Source: Plecoglossus altivelis (lineage: Eukaryota; Chordata; Actinopteri; Osmeriformes; Plecoglossidae). From it: a DNA stretch of 64,000 nt. The notes under the pieces are model-generated. The model did not search any database, had not been told where the DNA came from, and saw only the letters and a list, made by a program, of their open reading frames with translations. The stretch is taken from the NCBI GenBank assembly GCA_036571765.1, contig BROE01000016.1, positions 14,899,766 to 14,963,765 on the forward strand, given 5' to 3'. Below, piece by piece: positions 12,164-20,791 of this stretch (the stretch's first letter is position 1; each line of letters starts with the position of its first letter). The position numbers and the translations under genes were made by a program.

Positions 12164-13427
12164 TCTGTGTAGTGTGTGTGTGTGTGTATGTGTGTCCCAC
12201 CTCAGTAAAACACTGAACTCAGGGAAGGAGGTGCTTCTGTATTCCACCCACTGCTGCTCAGAGGGCAGGTCTCTCCCAGAGGGCCGGTCTCTCCCTGAGG
12301 GCCGGTCTCTCCCTGAGGGCCGGTCTGTCCCAGTCTGGGGGTCAGTAATGCAGGTCTGGGTCCTGGTGAAGAGGTTAAAGGAGGAGAACCTGCGTACAGA
12401 CACCTGCTTGACCTCCAAGCAGTCCACCTGCTTCTGTCTCAACACCTGAAGAGCCGCACAACAGAAGAAGAAGAAGAAACAGATCTGGGTCATGAGCACC
12501 TGAGTGTTCACAGATGAAAAGCCTTCTCTAATGTGTCTCCCATCCTGTCGTCTTTCTTTTGAGGTCAAGCAGAGGCAGTATTCAGGGGTGTCAAGGTGGC
12601 AAACGCACCTTAAACAGCCGAACCAACTCATCATGACTGACATGGATACGACGTCTTGTCAACACAAAGGGTATTTAGACAGCGAAGGGAAAAGGGCATC
12701 TGATCAAACTGCATTGTCTTGCCCGTGAAACTGATCTGCCTAGGTCCTCGGGTAACTCTTAGCTTGTCATAGGACACCTTCTTTAGACAACTTCCATTTC
12801 CCTCTCCGTCAAACACAACGTAAATGAGTTCATATTGACAATGTCCTTTCGTTCATGTCCGTTCATATTAAAAGTCAGGCTTGTTGCATATGGATACGCA
12901 AATACATTTGATAACGTTTGCATGGAGTAGTACCACATAGACCGGTACTTCGGGGATTTGACAAGTCGTAAGGAAGCCGGGCAGGAGGAGTAGGGGGGCG
13001 GGAGGGGGGTCGGGTGAACTTTCCTTTCCAGCCAAGTAAGTCATTGGAATGCTGACCATATATGGGAAAGTCTACAAGATGCTAGCTGCTGCTCAGAATA
13101 AAGCTCAACCGTACATTCGCACAGGTTATATGTTATATCCCAAGCATGAGTGTGTGGTGGTTTCCATAAGTCTATACTTTATGTAAAATATGCATAGCGG
13201 TAGGAACAGACAGGCCAAATATCTCTGAAGCTTGCCCTGTTTTGACAGCGCGTTATTACCTGTCGCAATAGAGTCCATCTCGCGCGAGCAACATCGGTGC
13301 CACAGCTCGGAGTGTCTCGGGCGGGTTGGTGGTTTGTGGTGGTCTCGTGTTCATCTTTTCTGCTAGAAGACGATGATGCCGGTTGGTGTTGATCTTCGTC
13401 TCTGTTATCGGTCACCTTCCTTTCCAT
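10128..13427 (-). CDS. camkmt: CAMKMT, calmodulin-lysine N-methyltransferase, coding exons 1-3 (5' part of gene)
   Basis: Exons on the minus strand: 13427-13260, 12445-12201 and 10192-10128. All junctions have GT/AG borders and phases that join cleanly (0, 2, 1). The ATG at 13427 was chosen as the first ATG in the exon frame. Exon 1 ends with RARWTLLRQ, exon 2 contains VSVRRFSSFNLF and WVEYRSTSFPEFSVLLR, and exon 3 contains DEVLTSFDNTGNVC; these match the N-terminal part of vertebrate CAMKMT. The known enzyme trimethylates calmodulin Lys115 with SAM. The exons here precede the SAM-binding core, which should lie left of the window because introns of this gene are long in vertebrates. Exon 2 is lengthened by a coding 18-bp minisatellite (12264-12335). 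The exon 3 donor is GTAAGT and splits the Cys codon. Intron 2 carries a LINE fragment. The gene is head-to-head with PREPL. Confidence 0.93.
10228..10572. repeat. GT-rich microsatellite array
   Basis: TGTGTG tract with interspersed GTATGACTGTATGTGA words, in CAMKMT intron 2 just upstream of exon 3. The adjoining LINE fragment starts directly at its right end. Confidence 0.95.
10573..11165 (+). mobile_element. 5'-truncated non-LTR retrotransposon (L2/CR1-type LINE), reverse-transcriptase fragment
   Basis: The plus strand encodes part of a LINE reverse transcriptase: the F-A-D-D catalytic box (KFADDTTVVGLI), then NLSKTKEVVMDFRR, STKVLGVHIT, LTWTTNA and TIYRGTIENVLTSCINVWYG. A stop at 10862-10864 interrupts the conserved HIT-x-DLTW segment, and the 5' half of ORF2 is absent. 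It is therefore dead. It lies in CAMKMT intron 2, antisense to the gene. Assignment to the L2/CR1 group rests on the motif pattern, not on a search. Confidence 0.85.
11166..11692. mobile_element. Unclassified insertion inside the LINE 3' region
   Basis: The RT reading frame breaks off at about 11160, where the usual C-terminal motif should continue. A GC-rich segment of different composition follows. A nine-base inverted match (AGTTCTTTC at 11311 and its complement near 11682) brackets much of it. A 104-codon minus-strand frame (11631-11317) has no motif I recognise. It could be a nested transposon, a solo LTR-like piece or diverged LINE sequence. Confidence 0.35.
11693..12080 (+). mobile_element. 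LINE 3' UTR and tail
   Basis: The segment ends with an ATTTCGTTTCACTGTATG block, a GAATGACAATAAAGC polyA-like motif and a short tandem TTGAC tail. This is the usual 3' end of L2-type fish LINEs, which end in short tandem repeats rather than poly(A). It is probably the 3' end of the same copy as the RT fragment at 10573-11165. Confidence 0.7.
12079..12195. repeat. (GT)n microsatellite next to the CAMKMT exon 2 donor
   Basis: GT repeats with GTGAATG interruptions on the plus strand (CA on the CAMKMT sense strand). The tract begins only a few bases inside intron 2. Confidence 0.95.
12264..12335 (-). repeat. camkmt: 18-bp coding minisatellite inside CAMKMT exon 2
   Basis: Four consecutive 18-bp units (starting 12264, 12282, 12300 and 12318) lie inside exon 2. 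Units 2 and 3 are identical; the outer two differ by a few bases. On the coding strand they read as a hexapeptide repeat of the type D-R-P-S-G-R. The period is a multiple of three, so copy-number change keeps the frame. The stretch falls between the conserved FNLF and WVEY blocks, where the human protein has a shorter charged linker. Confidence 0.9.
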
Positions 13428-14419
13428 CTTATCTTCACAGCTTTTGGCACTCAAAGAAAAAAATCTACAAATTGTAATCACAGTGTGCTTAGGTCAGTAC
13501 CTGATAATATTAGTGATGCAGCGGTTGTCACATTAGAGACAACAAGTGCATCCGGCAGAGGTAAAAGAATGGATCACTCGAATCTGATACCGCTGGAATC
13601 TGCTTAGGAGAAGCACGCTCCTTCCGTACACTTGTGTTATTGGAGACGTTGCAATTCATTGCCAACACAATCGAACTCCGTATACTGTTACGACCTCATA
13701 GGGAGCCAATCGGGGATTGATTTATTATGTCTAGCTGCCCACTCTTACGCCATCAAAAAGCGCCATAGGTCTCTGTTGTGAGACACACGTTGAGCAAAGT
13801 AGAAGCTTAGTGTTCTGTGAGGTGTCACCGGGAACGATACGAACGATGCGATACAAATGATGATTAATAAGATATGTGTGTATATATATGTAGGACGGGC
13901 TTTCATAATGGGATTGACCGTTTTTATATGAAGAGATGACTAGGATACAAGAGAAACGTGCCTGAAAATGAACGTTCTTTTGCCGGTTTTTGTCCGGTAT
14001 CCGCTGCTCCTCCGTAAAGCCCGAGCATGGACCGGCTTGTCAGCAGCAGGCTGTTACACAGGGGTAAGGGTGTGGATGTCTCCCGCCTTAGACCAACTCG
14101 GACACAGGACCTTCGCTCCGTAATGACATTCATCTATTATGTATCTGGCTCGGTTCTGTGGATATCTTCCCTCTTTTACTTAACCAATAGTGTAACTTAG
14201 ATACTAAATATAATAGTAATACACACACAACTTCACTGGTAACTTGATAAATGATGGTGCCAGGAGTATGTTTTCTAGAACTGTTCTCGGAACTCACACA
14301 ACGGCAACGTTGAAGTTCAAATATGAAAAGTTACGCAGGAGCTCAATCATTTGTTTACAACAACTATATTTCTCCAACCTACAGACCACAACGTATAACA
14401 ACAGCATGTTTTTTCCTAG
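13428..14419. promoter_or_regulatory. Probable bidirectional CAMKMT/PREPL promoter interval
   Basis: The interval lies between the CAMKMT ATG (minus strand) and the first recognised PREPL coding exon (plus strand). In mammals these two genes are also head-to-head. A CCAAT box is visible at 13706-13710, with an ATTG just downstream that reads as CCAAT-like on the other strand. Otherwise it is unique sequence without large repeats. The PREPL N-terminal exon should be in here but was not fixed. Confidence 0.5.
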
Positions 14420-16176
14420 GGATATTTTAAGTCTGATATTCAGAAATACAGGGATCTGGAAAGATACTTCAAGAGAAGATTAAGAGCGATATATTCCAAA
14501 TACGCCGACGTTCCTCAAAAGACGACGGTAAATCTGTTGGCTACTGTCACTAAGCACAACAACATGCATTGTGAATGCGCTGTCACTTCGATTGAAATGC
14601 TACCGTCAAGATGTAGCGCGTAATGAGTGACGAGGAGATGATATGACGTACATCACTGATTCCTCGCTCTTCTCAGGTCTATGGGTGTAACCATGTGTAT
14701 TCAGTGGACTCAGAAGGTGTCTACAGAGTAGATATCAGGCATGGTAGGCCCACATGCTGTTACTCTGCATACACAATCCCCATTTTTCCAGACGTACCTA
14801 AGAATAGTTTTTACCACAAGTAACAGGAGGTAGGGGGGCTTTGCAATGAAGCTTTATGAATCACTGTCATGTGTTACATCCTCAAGAAAACAGTCCCCGT
14901 GTGACCCTGTGTTCAGGTCAGCGCTTCCCAGAGGAAGTGCTGCGTTTGGGGCTTGGCTCCTCTCTGGATGGGCCCTGGAGGCTCCAGAGGCTCCGCCTGT
15001 CCCCTGGGGAGAAGATGATGGCTGTCACAGTGCAGTCTCCCCACAGGGAGGAGGCCAGGTGTGTCGTGGTGAGGTTGGGGAACACTTCTCCACACCCCTC
15101 TGATCCAGAACTCCTCCTGGATAACGTCTTCAGCTTCGGTGAGGGACAGTGTTGAAGGCCCCATTACTGCACTGCTACTGCTGGCTGTGCCAAGGGAGGA
15201 CAGACTCTTACTGTGTGTGTGTGTGCGTGCGTGTGTGTGCGTGCGTGCGTGCGTGCGTGCGTGTGCGTGTGTGTGTGCGTGTGTGCGTGCGTGCGTGTAT
15301 AGAGTGGGCCACAGATGATGTCTTGTTCTACACCCATCAGGAGGGCCTCCAGTGTCGCCGTGTGTTCCGCGTGGAGCTGACTGCCTCAGGGCCCAGGACC
15401 ACGCTCGTGTACGAGGAGGAACACCCTGAGTAAGCTGGCCCGTATCACTTCCTGTCTGTGGGCGTGGCCGTGCTTGTCTGGAGGCACCCACCCTAGGTGG
15501 GTGTGTCGCCACTGCCTGTCATTGAGTTTATCCCCCCATCTGTTTACCTGTGTCTCCCCTCTCCTGCGTTCCTGTGGTTCCAGTGTGTTCGTGGAGGTCA
15601 GCCTATCGAGAGACCGCCAGCTTCTTACGCTCAACTGCAGCAGCAAACAGAGCTCAGAGGTGTGGCTTGTCAACACGGCGACGCCCCTGATGGATCCCGC
15701 CCTCCTCCAGCCCCGCCTCCCCGGGCTCTTGTACCATGTGGAACATTCTCTGGGTCAGCTGATCATTCTGGCCAATACCGGGCCGGGTCAGGAGTACCAG
15801 GTAGCATGCTTGCTGGCTGATCACGCTCCAACACACACATACACACACACACACACACATATACTCACACACACCTGATCTAACAGTCTTCCCCCTCTGT
15901 AGGTGTTAAGCGCTCCTGTGGGGTCCTCGTCTATGGAGGACTGGGTGCCGGTGTGCACCCCTGGTCCTGGGATAGCTGTGAGGGACCTGGAGGTGGTTGT
16001 GGACCATGGTGTGCTGGTCACCAGGGAGGTGTCCGGTCTGCTGGCTCTGCTGCTGGTCCCACTGGGCTGTCCTGCCAGCAGCCACAGCCTGCAGGTCAGA
16101 CAGATGAGAGTCAGACTGCTGGTGTTACCTGAGTCACTTCTCTGTTTGATCCTCCAAGTCTAATGTGTGTGTATGT

Positions 16177-16217
<41 letters not shown>

Positions 16218-19200
16218 AGCTCCCCCACTGGGTCTGCAGTATAGAGACCAGGAGGGCTGGTCTGAGGGAGAGCGGTTACTTGGATCTCCTCCTGTCATCC
16301 CCAGTCCACCCCCCGGTGCCATACCTCTGCTCCCCCAGGGAGGGCCTCCTCATACAGGGAGAGGAGGAGGCCGGGGCCCCAATGGAGCTCTGCCACACCA
16401 CACGCCTGGAGGCCCACAGCCAGGTAGGCTGGACCTGGACGAGATGAGCCGTCCTAGCAGACAGTCACACACAGGCTGCCTTGAAAGGAGTTCGAAGGTG
16501 GAAGAGTGATAGTGATCTGAGGTGTGTGTGTGTCTCTAATCCTCAGTTGACAGCTCAGCCTCCAGGCCTATAGTGTCAGTAAGCCAGGCCAGGTTTCATG
16601 ACAGGGTTCCAGAAAGACATGGGGATGTTTTCCTGAAAGGTTTACACTTCTGATCACATGCCTCGCTCCATCCTCCCCCCTCTCTCTCCCCCTCCCCCGC
16701 CCTCCTCTGTAGGATGGGACCATGGTGCCGGTCACCCTCCTCCACTCTGCTCCCCTGGAGGACCTGCAGGGGGCGCCACTCCTAGTGCACGTGTACGGGG
16801 CCTACGGCCACCACCTCAACATGAACTTCAGCCCAGAAAAGAGGCTCTTGCTGGAGCAGGGCTGGGTGCTGGCTTACTGCCATGTCAGGTAGATGAATAC
16901 AACTCTCAGGCCATTGCAGCATGCAGGTCATTTGTGTACTGTTGCTGTATCTGTACATAGACTCTGTGTGTGTGCGTGTGTGTGTGTGTGTGCGTGTGTG
17001 TGCGTGTGTGTGCGCGTGCGGTGGCAGGGGGGGCGGGGAGCGAGGGCTGGGCTGGCACAGGGGAGGTCGTCTGGGGGAGAAGCAGAGGGGTGTGGAGGAC
17101 CTGCGTGGCTGCCTCCTCATGCTGTTTGAGCGGGGGGTCTCCAGCCCCCGTCTCTGCGCCCTCACGGCCCACAGCGCCGGGGCCATCCTGGCGGGGGCAC
17201 TGTGCAACCAACACCCTCATCTGCTCCGGGCAGTCACCCTGCAGGTGAGTTAGCTCAGACATGGGCCTGTTGCTCATCACTGTCTACACACACCAGGACA
17301 GGACATTCCCTCTCTAACATGAACTCAGGGACACAAACAGACAGACTCCAGTGTAACAGAGGTGAGTTGATTGAGCTCTGTTCTGGCGCCAAGGCCATTG
17401 GTGCCAGAATTGCTAGCTTTCCAACACTCCAGAAAGTCGTTTGTCACGTGTTTGTGTGTAAGCGGAACAGCCCTGGAATGTTCCCTGTGAAGGAGGAGGG
17501 AGTGGGGGAGGAATCAATTCTGGCCAGGGACACAGACACCTGTGAACTTAGCACATGCTATTACATCTCTTCCTAGTGTGTGGCATTGAGCCAATCTCTC
17601 AGCTGATTGGCCTCTCTCCTCATTCTCTCTCCCCACTCTCTCCCTACTATCTTCCATTCTCTCTCTCTCTCCCCTCTCTCTTTCCTCTCCTCCAACAGGC
17701 TCCATTCCTGGATGTTCTGGGCAGCATGCAGACCCCCAGCCTGCCCCTGACTGTGGAGGAGCGGGGCGAGTGGGGCGATCCTCTGGCTGAGCCCCTCCTC
17801 AGGGACGCCATCGCCTCCTACTGTCCCAGCCACAACATTACACCCCAGGTGAGCTCGGGGAGCTCTGACAAGCACACACATAGCACATGCATAATACAAA
17901 GCTCACTGTGTGTGTGTGTGTGTGTGTGTGTGCGTCCGTGCGTGCGTGCGTGCGTGTGTGTGTGACAGCGGTACCCGTCCATGCTGATCACAGCCTACAG
18001 GGAAGATTCCAGAGTGCCAGTAGCAGGGGTGCAGAAATACGTGGACCGACTGAGGGCTGCTGTACACACACACCTCAGCCACCTCCCCAAACCTGGTAAA
18101 CACACATAGAATCCTGACCCCAGTCTCAGGTTTGTTTTAAGATGGTGTTGGATGGGAACCTGGAGCCTGGTAGAGGTGTCTATATCCACAGGTCACCTTG
18201 TAGGCAGGATCTCTCTCAGGCTCTCTCTCTCTCTCTCCATGAGGCTCTGTCAGCAAATCAACCTCTTATCACCCCTCTCCCCGCTCCTGAGAGAGACGCA
18301 AGTCTGAGCACTGCCTCTCTCTCTCTCTTTCCTCTCTCTGTCTCTCTCTTTTCTATCTGTCTCTCTCTTTCCTCTCTCTGTCTCTCTCTTTCCTTTCTCT
18401 GTCTCACACATCCTCTATTATAATCTCAGTTTCACACATTGGCTCGGCCCTCTTTTTTCTCCCACACAAACACACTTCCACTCTCTCGTGCGGTCTCTCT
18501 AATACACGTGTACTGCCTCAGATTTCTGTCGCCCTATAAGGCCGCACTCCTCCACGCTGCTACTCACACACATTGAGAGCGAGCGCTGGAGTTGTCGCCA
18601 ATCCTCCTCTTTTGCCCCGGGCGATTCGCCCGTTCGCTCATCTCCGGATAAAGTCGCTGGATGGCGCCCCACCCCCGCACTTATGCCCCGACCACGCACA
18701 GCTGGGCCTCATTTAAGCTGCACCTTGTCTTATAGCTTGTCCTTTGTTTGTGGGGGGGAGGTTGGGCCATAGGGTATCACCGGCAAAGATAAGAATCACA
18801 CGCAGGGATTCCTGTCAAGGCAGCCGGTCCTCCCTCGTGTGACAACACCTTGCCCCCACAGAAAACGAGAGGGGGCGGGAAGGCCAGGAGTAGACCTAAC
18901 ACGCGAGGGGAAAGGAGAGATATGGGTGGCGACGGGCAGCGATGGCAGGCTGGGAGGGGGGTGGAAGGGAAGGGGCAGGGGGTGAGGGGGGAATGAAGGA
19001 GCGAGACGCCCGGAAGATGCAGAGGCCCAGGGCGCGTCCAGGATGAGCAGCGGGAAGGGGAGATGACGGGCGGCTTTCACGAATGACGGGGGTGCCTTCA
19101 GAGATGACGGGGGGCTTCAGAGATGACGGGGGGCTTTCAGAGATGACGGGGGGCTTCAGAGATGACGGGGCTTTCATTCAAGATGAATGGGTGGGCTTTC

Positions 19201-20496
19201 AGAGATAGCGAGTGGGGCTCCAAAATGACGGGGGCTTTTAGGATGTGACGGGGGCTCAGGTATTCGCCACGGGCGTCCCAGGAGAAGACGGAGGCGCTCC
19301 AAGATGGACGAGGGCAACATATGACAGGAGCTTCAGAGATGAACGAGGCTTTCGAGAGCAGCGCTTTAGAAGTGACGGCGGGGCTTTCCTAAGATCACGG
19401 ACGGCTCCAGAGGATTGACGGAGGCTCCAGGAAGACGCCCGGCTTTCACGAGACATGAACGCGGGGCTTCAGCCTAGCCACGGCGGGGCCCAGAGATGAC
19501 GGGGGGCTTCAGAGATGACGGGGGGCTCCAGAGATGACGGGGGGCTTCAGAGATGACGGAGGGCTCCAGGGATGACGGAGGGCTCCAGAGGATTCTGGAT
19601 GCTCTCAGTTTGGATCTCTGTGGGAGGACAGAAGCCTTGTGCACTGAGCCAGTAATGCTGGAGATGCTAGACTGCTGCAGGCAGCACCAGAAGGCTTGGC
19701 TCTCTGTCTCCAAGGTTGTCTGTGTGTCTCCAGATCCTGAGCCGGTTCCTACTGTGGTTGTGGACGTGCAGCCTGGGGCAGACCACTTTGGACCCCAGGA
19801 CCATGAGCTTCTCCTGGGTGAGGTACGTCCAACCTCTCTTGGAGGACCTCAGGGCCCAGAACTCCCTATGAGAGATGCCAGCGTGGAGCGCTTTAGTTTC
19901 TGTCTCTCTACCTGATCTGCGGGTTGATCAACAGCGTTGTAGGGCTCTGTGGTTGATATACTGTCCAACCGCGTATGTTGCTAAGCAGATCACGATATCT
20001 AAGTCTCCCAATCACCTTCATCATACCACCTGATCTGGAGAGTTTCTGTGGTCTTCAACGTGAGGCCTTGCCCACTCCCTCAGCAACATGCCATCTGTGT
20101 TCAACATGTCACCCGACTTAACAACCAATTTCCAGATGACACGTGAATCACTGTCATCTGCAACCATGACACAGCATTCTCCTACAACACTTCAGCCATG
20201 CTCTTTCTAAAAAACACCAATTCCCTATCATTAACTTGATGGACTCATAAAAGATCAACCGGTGATACTGAGCTATGGACTCAAGTGATTATATTGCAGT
20301 TATATCACATGTCATAAGGTTATGTAAGGATGGCTCCACGTTGGGGTTGCGTAATGATGTCTCCACCCACAAGACCCAGTCCTGCCTCTCCTCTTTCCCC
20401 CAACAGAGTGCCCGCCAGCTGGCCTTCCTCCATGCTGAGCTTGGCCTTGGCCTGGAGCACCTGCAGCCACAACGCAAGAGGAGGAAGAGGAGGTAG
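14420..20496 (+). CDS. prepl: PREPL, prolyl endopeptidase-like serine hydrolase (N-terminal exon not located)
   Basis: Coding exons: 14420-14527, 14677-14743, 14917-15138, 15303-15429, 15584-15800, 15903-16094, 16220-16423, 16713-16888, 17028-17244, 17699-17848, 17969-18095, 19734-19822, 20407-20496. All have AG/GT borders, and every phase joins without a shift, giving 661 residues (human long form about 727). The N-terminal part is the beta-propeller (SSEVWLV, PGLLYHVEH). The hydrolase domain starts near LLVHVYGAYG. The catalytic triad is visible: Ser in TAHSAGAILAG (codon 17173-17175), Asp in REDSRVP (18005-18007) and His in PGADHFGP (19784-19786). The protein ends in a basic tail, QRKRRKRR. 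An in-frame stop directly before 14420 means an upstream exon must supply the start. PREPL is a (thio)esterase-like member of the prolyl-oligopeptidase family; loss in humans causes congenital myasthenic features. Confidence 0.95.
15213..15302. repeat. (GT)n(GC)n tract running into a PREPL acceptor
   Basis: GTGTGC/GTGC repeats extend to the TATAG acceptor of exon 15303-15429, with no polypyrimidine tract between. Confidence 0.93.
15833..15876. repeat. (CA)n microsatellite in a PREPL intron
   Basis: CA tract with two ATA interruptions, inside the 102-bp intron 15801-15902. Confidence 0.93.
16164..16214. repeat. (GT)n tract directly upstream of a PREPL acceptor
   Basis: GT repeat ending in GTGTCCCAG, the acceptor of exon 16220-16423. 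Confidence 0.94.
16965..17020. repeat. (GT)n/(GC) tract upstream of a PREPL acceptor
   Basis: GTGTGTGTGC repeats reach to within about ten bases of the GGTGGCAG acceptor of exon 17028-17244, which carries the catalytic serine. Confidence 0.93.
17906..17965. repeat. (GT)n/(GC)n tract upstream of a PREPL acceptor
   Basis: GT and GTGC repeats run into the TGTGACAG acceptor of exon 17969-18095, which carries the catalytic aspartate. Confidence 0.93.
19062..19600. repeat. 19-bp degenerate minisatellite in the last-but-one PREPL intron group
   Basis: Units of the type AGAGATGACGGGGGGCTTC (19 bp) are near-perfect at both ends and heavily degenerated in the middle. Each good unit carries a TGACG half-site. 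The array lies in the 1.6-kb intron 18096-19733, whose left half is unique sequence with pyrimidine runs. Confidence 0.9.
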
Positions 20497-20659
20497 CAGG
20501 ATGCTAAGGACCAGCGCTAACGATGTTCCAGAACAGGACACATTGCCTGGGTCAGATAGACTGTTGGAAACTGAAATGCCCAGTGACAGATAGGAGCTGA
20601 ATGAGTTTCATCATTGTAAATATTTACATGACATCACGTGAGACCATGTAAAATTGCTT

Positions 20660-20665
20660 AATAAA
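20660..20665 (+). terminator. prepl: PREPL polyadenylation signal AATAAA
   Basis: Canonical hexamer 164 bases after the PREPL stop. A second AATAAA is at 20729-20734. Confidence 0.75.
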
Positions 20666-20669
20666 TGTA

Positions 20670-20675
20670 TTTATT
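20670..20675 (-). terminator. slc3a1: SLC3A1 polyadenylation signal AATAAA (minus strand)
   Basis: TTTATT on the plus strand, 117 bases beyond the SLC3A1 stop. It is four bases from the PREPL signal on the opposite strand, so the two 3' ends should overlap. Confidence 0.65.
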
Positions 20676-20791
20676 TGAATAGGTATATTGGATTATTGTT
20701 ATTATTTTTTGTATTCTTGTACAATAATAATAAAATAGATTATGTGTAAGCAGATGCTGTGGTGACCGGTGTAGGTCAAAGGTCAGAGCTG

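Noticed and set aside
14244..14483. 79-codon plus-strand frame as the PREPL mitochondrial N-terminus
   Set aside because: It looks basic and presequence-like but is in a different frame from the PREPL exon at 14420. Neither a one-base insertion nor a one-base deletion in the T6 run joins them without a stop.
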